This document shows positions 59,874-64,000 of a stretch of DNA of 64,000 nt, one piece after another (position 1 is the first letter of the stretch; each line of letters opens with the position of its first letter). Made by a program: the position numbers and the translations under genes. The notes beneath the pieces were generated by a model, which saw only the letters and a list, made by a program, of their open reading frames with translations, searched no databases and was not told the origin of the DNA. Location: contig NZ_CP047117.1 in assembly GCF_030440535.1 (NCBI RefSeq), forward strand, positions 248,001 through 312,000, written 5' to 3'. The stretch comes from Corynebacterium capitovis DSM 44611 (GTDB lineage: Bacteria > Actinomycetota > Actinomycetes > Mycobacteriales > Mycobacteriaceae).

Positions 59874-61015
59874 TGCTGGATACATCGAGCTGGAAAGGGT
59901 TCCTTATAGGTGGCCTGTTCGACGACTTTCAACGGGGTAAAGCTAATCAGACCAAGTTGGAAGAAGGTACTGACCTCTTCTACGTTGGTGCTAAGCGTGA
60001 CGATAACGGTGTGATGCTCAGCTGCGCTTACGACGAAACGCTAGTCAGTCCAGGGAACTGTGTTGTATTCATAAGCAACGGACAAGGCTCTGTGGGATAC
60101 GCGAACTACATGGATGTTGATTTTGTGGCCTCCACCGACCTGATCCTCGGATACGCAGACTGGTTGAACCCCTCAATCGGACTGTTCCTCGCCACCGTTT
60201 TCAGTCTCGAACGCCCCAAGTACTCGTTTGGACGGAAGTGGGGTCGCTTCCTTCAAAGTACCGTGGTTCAACTACCTATTCAGTATCAGGATTATGGCTC
60301 TCCCGTCATCGACTCATCCAAGTCATACCATCCCGAGGGTTATGTCCCTGATTGGGGATACATGGAGCGATTTATCCAAAATCTCGACTCCAAGCCAATC
60401 TCGACCGAGAACACTGCCCCGGTGGTTCCCTTAAGCACACGTGCCTGGGTATTTTTCCTGCTCAAGGATCTGTGCTCCATTGATATGGGGAACAAGATGG
60501 ACTTCTCTGCCATGTCGACCGACAGCCCTACTATCAATTTCGTGGGTAGGTCCGCCGACAACAACGGTGTCGTGGGAATAGTTGATAGTGTCGAAGATGT
60601 CGATCCTTATCCTGCCGGGAGCCTCACTGTTGCGCTTGGAGGAAGTCTTGGCTCCACGTTCTATCAAGCACACCCCTTCTACACCGCTCAAAACGTTTCT
60701 GTTCTTCAGTTCGACACTGAGCAGGTGTCTCCCTACGCTCGATTGTTTCTTGCAACCATGATCGAGTTCGAGTCTCGGTTCAAGTACTTCCCTTTTGGCA
60801 GAGAACTGAACAAATACATCAGGACCATCTACGGTTTTGAGCTGCCCGTCCAGCGTGATGAAAATGGTTGTCCGGTTATCGACCCCGCCAAGACCTACCA
60901 CCCAGAGGGCTTCATCCCCGACTGGGAGTTTATGGAAAACTACATTCGATCCCTGCCTTACGGCGACCGAATCCCTGAGTCAGACGGTTCCAATGTAGGT
61001 ATTGCGGGTGAGTAA
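59873..61015 (+). CDS. Specificity subunit (HsdS/BcgIB-like) with two target-recognition domains
   Basis: A 380-residue DNA specificity protein. It consists of two halves of about 175-190 residues, each a target-recognition domain ending in a similar helical block: YHPEGYVPDWGYMERFIQNL from residue 152 and YHPEGFIPDWEFMENYIRSL from residue 342. Each is preceded by GxPVID. Two domains predict a bipartite target. It is translationally coupled to the nuclease-methyltransferase gene, as in the BcgI pair. The recognition sequence cannot be deduced. Confidence 0.8.
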   Translation: MLDTSSWKGFLIGGLFDDFQRGKANQTKLEEGTDLFYVGAKRDDNGVMLSCAYDETLVSPGNCVVFISNGQGSVGYANYMDVDFVASTDLILGYADWLNPSIGLFLATVFSLERPKYSFGRKWGRFLQSTVVQLPIQYQDYGSPVIDSSKSYHPEGYVPDWGYMERFIQNLDSKPISTENTAPVVPLSTRAWVFFLLKDLCSIDMGNKMDFSAMSTDSPTINFVGRSADNNGVVGIVDSVEDVDPYPAGSLTVALGGSLGSTFYQAHPFYTAQNVSVLQFDTEQVSPYARLFLATMIEFESRFKYFPFGRELNKYIRTIYGFELPVQRDENGCPVIDPAKTYHPEGFIPDWEFMENYIRSLPYGDRIPESDGSNVGIAGE

Positions 61016-61017
61016 TC

Positions 61018-61581
61018 ATGCTCATCGGCTATGCTCGCGTGTCCACCGCTAGGCAGGAACAGAGTCTCGATACTCAGCGTGAACAGCTCACTGCAGTCGG
61101 TTGTGACCCGAATCATATCTACAGTGACACTATCCGCGGCACCAAGTGGCAGCGGCCTGGCCTCGACGCCGCGCTGGCCTACGCCCGCCCTGCCGACACC
61201 ATCTTGGTAACCCGTCTTGACCGGCTCGGTCGCAACATGGTCGAGACGGTGACCACCATCGCTGACCTAGCCGAACGCGATATCAACGTCCGCGTGCTCG
61301 AGCCCGAGCTGGACACCGCCCGCCCCGCCGACAAGGTCGTGGTCAACGTGATGGCTAGTCTGGCCGAGTGGGAACGTGATCTTCTCATCCAACGCACCCG
61401 TGAGGGCGTCGCCCACGCCCGAACACAGGGACGCGTGGCTGGTCCGAAGCCGAAGCTCAATCTGGAACAGAAAAAACAGATCCGCCAGCTTCGCCAGGCC
61501 GGGGAGAGCGTGTCTGCGCTCGCAAGATCGTTCAACGTATCACGGCAGACCATCTATCGCGCACTGGAGGCTAAACCGTAG
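61018..61581 (+). CDS. Small serine recombinase (resolvase/invertase family)
   Basis: A 187-residue recombinase of the Tn3 resolvase/Hin type. The N-terminal catalytic domain has IGYARVST with the serine nucleophile at residue 9, then TRLDRLGRNMVETV and the long E-helix. The C-terminal helix-turn-helix is VSALARSFNVSRQTIYRALE. It starts 2 nt after the specificity gene, so it belongs to the same operon. It may resolve element multimers or invert a DNA segment; no inversion repeats are seen nearby. No transposase is present. Confidence 0.88.
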   Translation: MLIGYARVSTARQEQSLDTQREQLTAVGCDPNHIYSDTIRGTKWQRPGLDAALAYARPADTILVTRLDRLGRNMVETVTTIADLAERDINVRVLEPELDTARPADKVVVNVMASLAEWERDLLIQRTREGVAHARTQGRVAGPKPKLNLEQKKQIRQLRQAGESVSALARSFNVSRQTIYRALEAKP

Positions 61582-61646
61582 GACTGTCCCGGCAGAGCCG
61601 GGTCCGGATCCAAGAGTGGAATACATCTCGTCGAAAGGATCCTCCG

Positions 61647-62201
61647 ATGCCCGCCACTGCCTTCACCAACCACTCCCCGCGTGTCTGGATCGGGTGCCTA
61701 GCTTGTTACAGCAACGGCATCCTCGTCGGTGATTGGTTCGACGCCGACATAGCTAACGATGTCACCATCATCGATGTTCATGCCAGCTGGGTCGACTCCC
61801 ACGATATGTATTGCGAAGAGATATACTGCCTCGACTCTGAGAACATCCCCGAACGCGGCGGGATCAACCTTGAGCGTGCTCAGGCATGGGGTGATGCATA
61901 CGACGAGCTCGACTCGGATCATTTGTGGCCTGCCTACTGTGCGTGGATCGATTCCGGGATGTATTCCGAGGACAGCAGCGGTGTGGGATGTGTCTCAGAT
62001 TTCTTAGATGTTTTCAACGGGCAATGGGATTCATTCCGTGAGTTTGCCTACACCTACGTTGTCGATGCAGGGCTGCTAACCGACGTTCCTGACGAGCTAG
62101 TGCGTTACATCGACTATGACTCTTTTGCCCGCGACCTCCAACATGACTACACCGTGATGGACGCCGAGCAGCACGGCGTTTACATCTTCCGCAACTCCTA
62201 A
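61647..62201 (+). CDS. ardA: ArdA-like antirestriction protein
   Basis: A 184-residue acidic protein with the ArdA pattern: RVWIGCLACYSNGILVGDWFDAD near the N-terminus and the C-terminal YIDYDSFARDLQHDYTVMD. It has 35 Asp/Glu, seven Arg and no Lys, as expected of a DNA mimic that occupies type I restriction enzymes during conjugative entry. AAGGA lies about 7 nt before the ATG. It follows the resolvase gene after 65 nt, with a small GC-rich hairpin between (61588-61602). It would protect incoming element DNA from host type I systems. Confidence 0.78.
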   Translation: MPATAFTNHSPRVWIGCLACYSNGILVGDWFDADIANDVTIIDVHASWVDSHDMYCEEIYCLDSENIPERGGINLERAQAWGDAYDELDSDHLWPAYCAWIDSGMYSEDSSGVGCVSDFLDVFNGQWDSFREFAYTYVVDAGLLTDVPDELVRYIDYDSFARDLQHDYTVMDAEQHGVYIFRNS

Positions 62202-62204
62202 CTA

Positions 62205-62234
62205 ACACCCGCCGTAAGGCGGGTTTCTTTTTTT
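62205..62234 (+). terminator. Terminator after ardA
   Basis: ACCCGCC and GGCGGGT form a 7-bp stem with a GTAA loop, followed by a run of seven T. It is a strong intrinsic terminator for the operon that starts at the restriction-modification genes. Confidence 0.85.
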
Positions 62235-62347
62235 CGCATTGCACGCATCGCCTGACCGTGCGATGCTCAGCTCACCACTGTGTTCACCCCCGAGAGCCGG
62301 TGGTAGAACTCCGCCGCCCACACCCCCCCCTGAGGCGACGGGGTTCG

Positions 62348-63325
62348 TTATTTCGTCGACCGCACGAGATCCTCCAACCCCCTCCACATCCGGGTCGCGC
62401 ACCATCCGAGACCCGCCACGAGCCCACCCGTCAGCGCGACTGCGAGCACGCCCCAGCCCAGCCCGGCGTACCACGTGTTCGCGTCCCATGCGCGGGTCCA
62501 TAGCTCAGACATCCCGGCCCCCACACCGAGTAGGCCCAACACACCCTGGAGTGCCACACCTGTCACAGCCACTGCGGCGATGGCCACTGTCGCGGTGACC
62601 GCCAGCCACACCGCGAGGCGGACCGTCACAGCCGTGCGATCCTCGATTTTTGAGACCGCAACGGAGTATTTGTCAGCGGCAGCAGTCATGCGGTCCAGGA
62701 GGCGGTGCAGGCGCGCGATCAGTGTGTCGTGTGCCGCCTCCACGCGGTCCACGCTGTGGCCCACCGTCTCCTGCATCTGTGCGTAGCCCGCCCTCACCTC
62801 TGCCCGCACGAGGTCCCTAATCGCCGAGCTCAAGGTCTTGCTCAGCTGCGCGGAGAGTATGCTGGATATCGCGGAGGCGGCGGTGTCGCTCAGCTGCACT
62901 GGCGAGCGGCTCAGCTCCAACGTCGCCTTGTACATTGTTGCCAGATCGCTCAGTGTGTTCTGGATCGAACTCATCGCGGGCACGAGCCCGGTCGTCATCT
63001 CGACCAGAGAGGAGAGCGTTTCCGCCACTGCATGCTGCGCCTGCTGATACTCTTTTGTGCCCACTGTCGTCTGCGCGAGCGCGTGCAGCCGCGTCTCGAG
63101 CTCGCGCTGCTGCGTCGATAAGCCGCTGAGTGCCGTCTCCCACTCGTCCAGCCCCGCGATCTGAGACTCGATGTGCTCCAGTGCTGCCTCCGCCGCTGTA
63201 ATCTTCTCCGCGTCCGTCTTCCGTGCGTCTGCCAGTGCCTCCAGCGTCGCCAGAATAGGATCTACTGCTGCGGTGATCTGCTCCTCGATCTGTGTTGGTG
63301 TGATTCCGTCCCGTGCCATTGTCAT
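62348..63325 (-). CDS. Coiled-coil membrane protein nested in the relaxase gene (MobB-like)
   Basis: A 325-residue protein. Residues 1-225 are long amphipathic helices (AEAALEHIESQIAGLDEWETALSG, RLHRLLDRMTAAADKY). Two membrane helices follow, near 235-262 and 288-310. It is read in a different frame on the same strand as the relaxase, overlapping its last 509 nt, an arrangement known from ColE1-type mobB and related genes, which help the relaxase and anchor it at the membrane. Sequence similarity to those proteins is only architectural. Start 63325 or the next ATG at 63319 are both possible, with a GAAAAAG element upstream. Confidence 0.6.
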   Translation of the reverse strand: MTMARDGITPTQIEEQITAAVDPILATLEALADARKTDAEKITAAEAALEHIESQIAGLDEWETALSGLSTQQRELETRLHALAQTTVGTKEYQQAQHAVAETLSSLVEMTTGLVPAMSSIQNTLSDLATMYKATLELSRSPVQLSDTAASAISSILSAQLSKTLSSAIRDLVRAEVRAGYAQMQETVGHSVDRVEAAHDTLIARLHRLLDRMTAAADKYSVAVSKIEDRTAVTVRLAVWLAVTATVAIAAVAVTGVALQGVLGLLGVGAGMSELWTRAWDANTWYAGLGWGVLAVALTGGLVAGLGWCATRMWRGLEDLVRSTK

Positions 63326-64000
63326 TCTTTTTCAAATTCGATTGGATATGTTGCAGTCTTGCTTCTCTAGTTCGCCGCGCCAGCTCTGCCGCATATAGCG
63401 CCTGCGCCTCAGCGACACGGTCCTGGATGCCGTCGAGCGTGTAGTCCGGCCCCAACTTTGAGCCCGCCGCCGCCGCTTTTCTCGTGCGCTTACCTGTCGA
63501 GTACGTCACAGCGGCACCGTCCTCATCGACCAGCGCGAGGCTCACACCAACACCCCGCGTACCCTCGGTCACCCGGATCGACACACCGCGCTCGGGTGCG
63601 ATCCGTCGCGCCATCTCCCACCCGGACGCGGGATCCGGGGACGCCTGTACCCGTTCGTCGTTGAGAAGATCATCGACGCGCGATCGTAGGTAGCTTGCCC
63701 ACGTATCAGGCCCGATTTCATGTAGCGACAAACCCTCGGCACTGATGGTCCGACCCGCCTGCCGGGCTTTGCGCTCTGCCTGTGTTAGGGCCACACCCTC
63801 GCTCTCGCGGCTGAGCACGCGCATCCCGTGCTCGCGCATCAGTGCATCATTCTCGACCCTTACCGCGTGCCAGTTGCCGCAATTCTTAGGTGCTGCGAGG
63901 CCTGTCGAAACATTGTGGTTCAGGATTACAAGATGGTTATGCACGCATCCCGACGCACCATCGGTATGCGTCGCCACTAACACCGGGGAGTCCGGCGCGA
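62817..64000 (-). CDS. Relaxase/mobilisation nuclease (MobA/VirD2-like), N-terminus outside window
   Basis: The C-terminal 394 residues of a relaxase that would nick at an oriT and pilot the strand during transfer. The visible start of the frame has ATHTDGASGCVHNHLVILNH, the metal-binding motif III (His, His, His) of the MobA/Relaxase family. The tyrosine motif should lie beyond position 64000. A long Gly/Arg/Asp-rich low-complexity tail (residues about 230-330 of the visible part) corresponds to the region overlapped by the nested gene. It is partial at the window edge. Confidence 0.8.
   Translation of the reverse strand, partial: APDSPVLVATHTDGASGCVHNHLVILNHNVSTGLAAPKNCGNWHAVRVENDALMREHGMRVLSRESEGVALTQAERKARQAGRTISAEGLSLHEIGPDTWASYLRSRVDDLLNDERVQASPDPASGWEMARRIAPERGVSIRVTEGTRGVGVSLALVDEDGAAVTYSTGKRTRKAAAAGSKLGPDYTLDGIQDRVAEAQALYAAELARRTREARLQHIQSNLKKNDNGTGRNHTNTDRGADHRSSRSYSGDAGGTGRRTEDGRGEDYSGGGSTGAHRVSDRGAGRVGDGTQRLIDAAARARDAAARARADDSGHKRVSAGAACSGGNALLSGRDDDRARARDEFDPEHTERSGNNVQGDVGAEPLASAAERHRRLRDIQHTLRAAEQDLELGD

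Larger units (their letters stand above)
56265..64000. mobile_element. Integrative mobilisable element inserted in eccC (left part)
   Basis: The eccC reading frame ends abruptly in its Walker A codons and a large serine integrase starts 6 nt past the new stop. Restriction-modification, resolvase, antirestriction and mobilisation genes follow, with lower GC and different codon use from the host genes. The left attachment site lies within about 56262-56300; the exact crossover cannot be fixed without the right junction. The element runs beyond the window. A relaxase but no conjugation genes are visible so far, so it may be mobilisable or a full conjugative element. Confidence 0.85.

Overview
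The window is chromosomal DNA of a high-GC Gram-positive actinobacterium, almost certainly a Corynebacterium (species not determined). The evidence is the order rpoB-rpoC / rpsL-rpsG-fusA-tuf / S10-spc-alpha ribosomal clusters, the DUF3068 (PorA-family) protein before rpoB, an ESX-4-like type VII secretion locus after truA, frequent leaderless genes with a TANNNT -10 box about 7 nt before the start codon, and close similarity of RpoB, EF-Tu and S10 to the corynebacterial proteins as I know them.

Layout. 1-4.2 kb: a divergent pair (short-chain dehydrogenase; succinate-semialdehyde-type dehydrogenase) and a DUF3068 envelope protein. 4.2-11.8 kb: rpoB and rpoC. 11.8-12.4 kb: a hairpin terminator, an IS3-type remnant and the rpsL promoter. 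12.4-17.0 kb: rpsL, rpsG, fusA, tuf. 17.1-20.6 kb: a hypothetical gene, then a minus-strand six-gene Asp23/Gls24-type envelope operon. 21.1-26.3 kb: the S10 half of the ribosomal operon (rpsJ to rpsQ). 26.5-33.1 kb: a non-ribosomal block (PhoX phosphatase, an iron-box gene, a flavin oxidoreductase, a ThiD-TenA fusion, an atypical GH32 protein) that splits rpsQ from rplN. 33.3-34.5 kb: rplN-rplX-rplE. 34.6-37.1 kb: a second inserted block with DnaA boxes, a 14-bp tandem repeat, a DUF2786 gene and a secreted lipase. 37.4-48.8 kb: rpsH-rplF-rplR-rpsE-rpmD-rplO, DUF1707, secY-adk-map, an L,D-transpeptidase, infA-rpsM-rpsK-rpsD-rpoA-rplQ, truA. 49.0-56.3 kb: a large membrane protein and the type VII secretion genes eccB, mycP, eccD and eccC.

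At about 56.28 kb eccC is cut inside its first Walker A codons, and an integrative element begins that runs past the end of the window. The visible part holds a large serine integrase at the junction, a BcgI-like (type IIB) restriction-modification pair, a small serine resolvase directly coupled to it, an ArdA-like antirestriction protein, and on the other strand a mobilisation module in which a membrane coiled-coil gene lies nested inside the 3' end of a relaxase gene, as in ColE1-type plasmids. This is the left part of a mobilisable integrative element that carries both restriction and antirestriction and inactivates (perhaps reversibly) the ESX-4 motor ATPase.

Two signals are not explained by the genes. 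An 11-mer, CGTCGACAAGC, occurs at least 11 times in either orientation, always outside the highly conserved ribosomal and polymerase genes. The second is the cluster of two perfect DnaA boxes with iteron-like repeats before the DUF2786 gene. I saw no tRNA, rRNA or CRISPR array.
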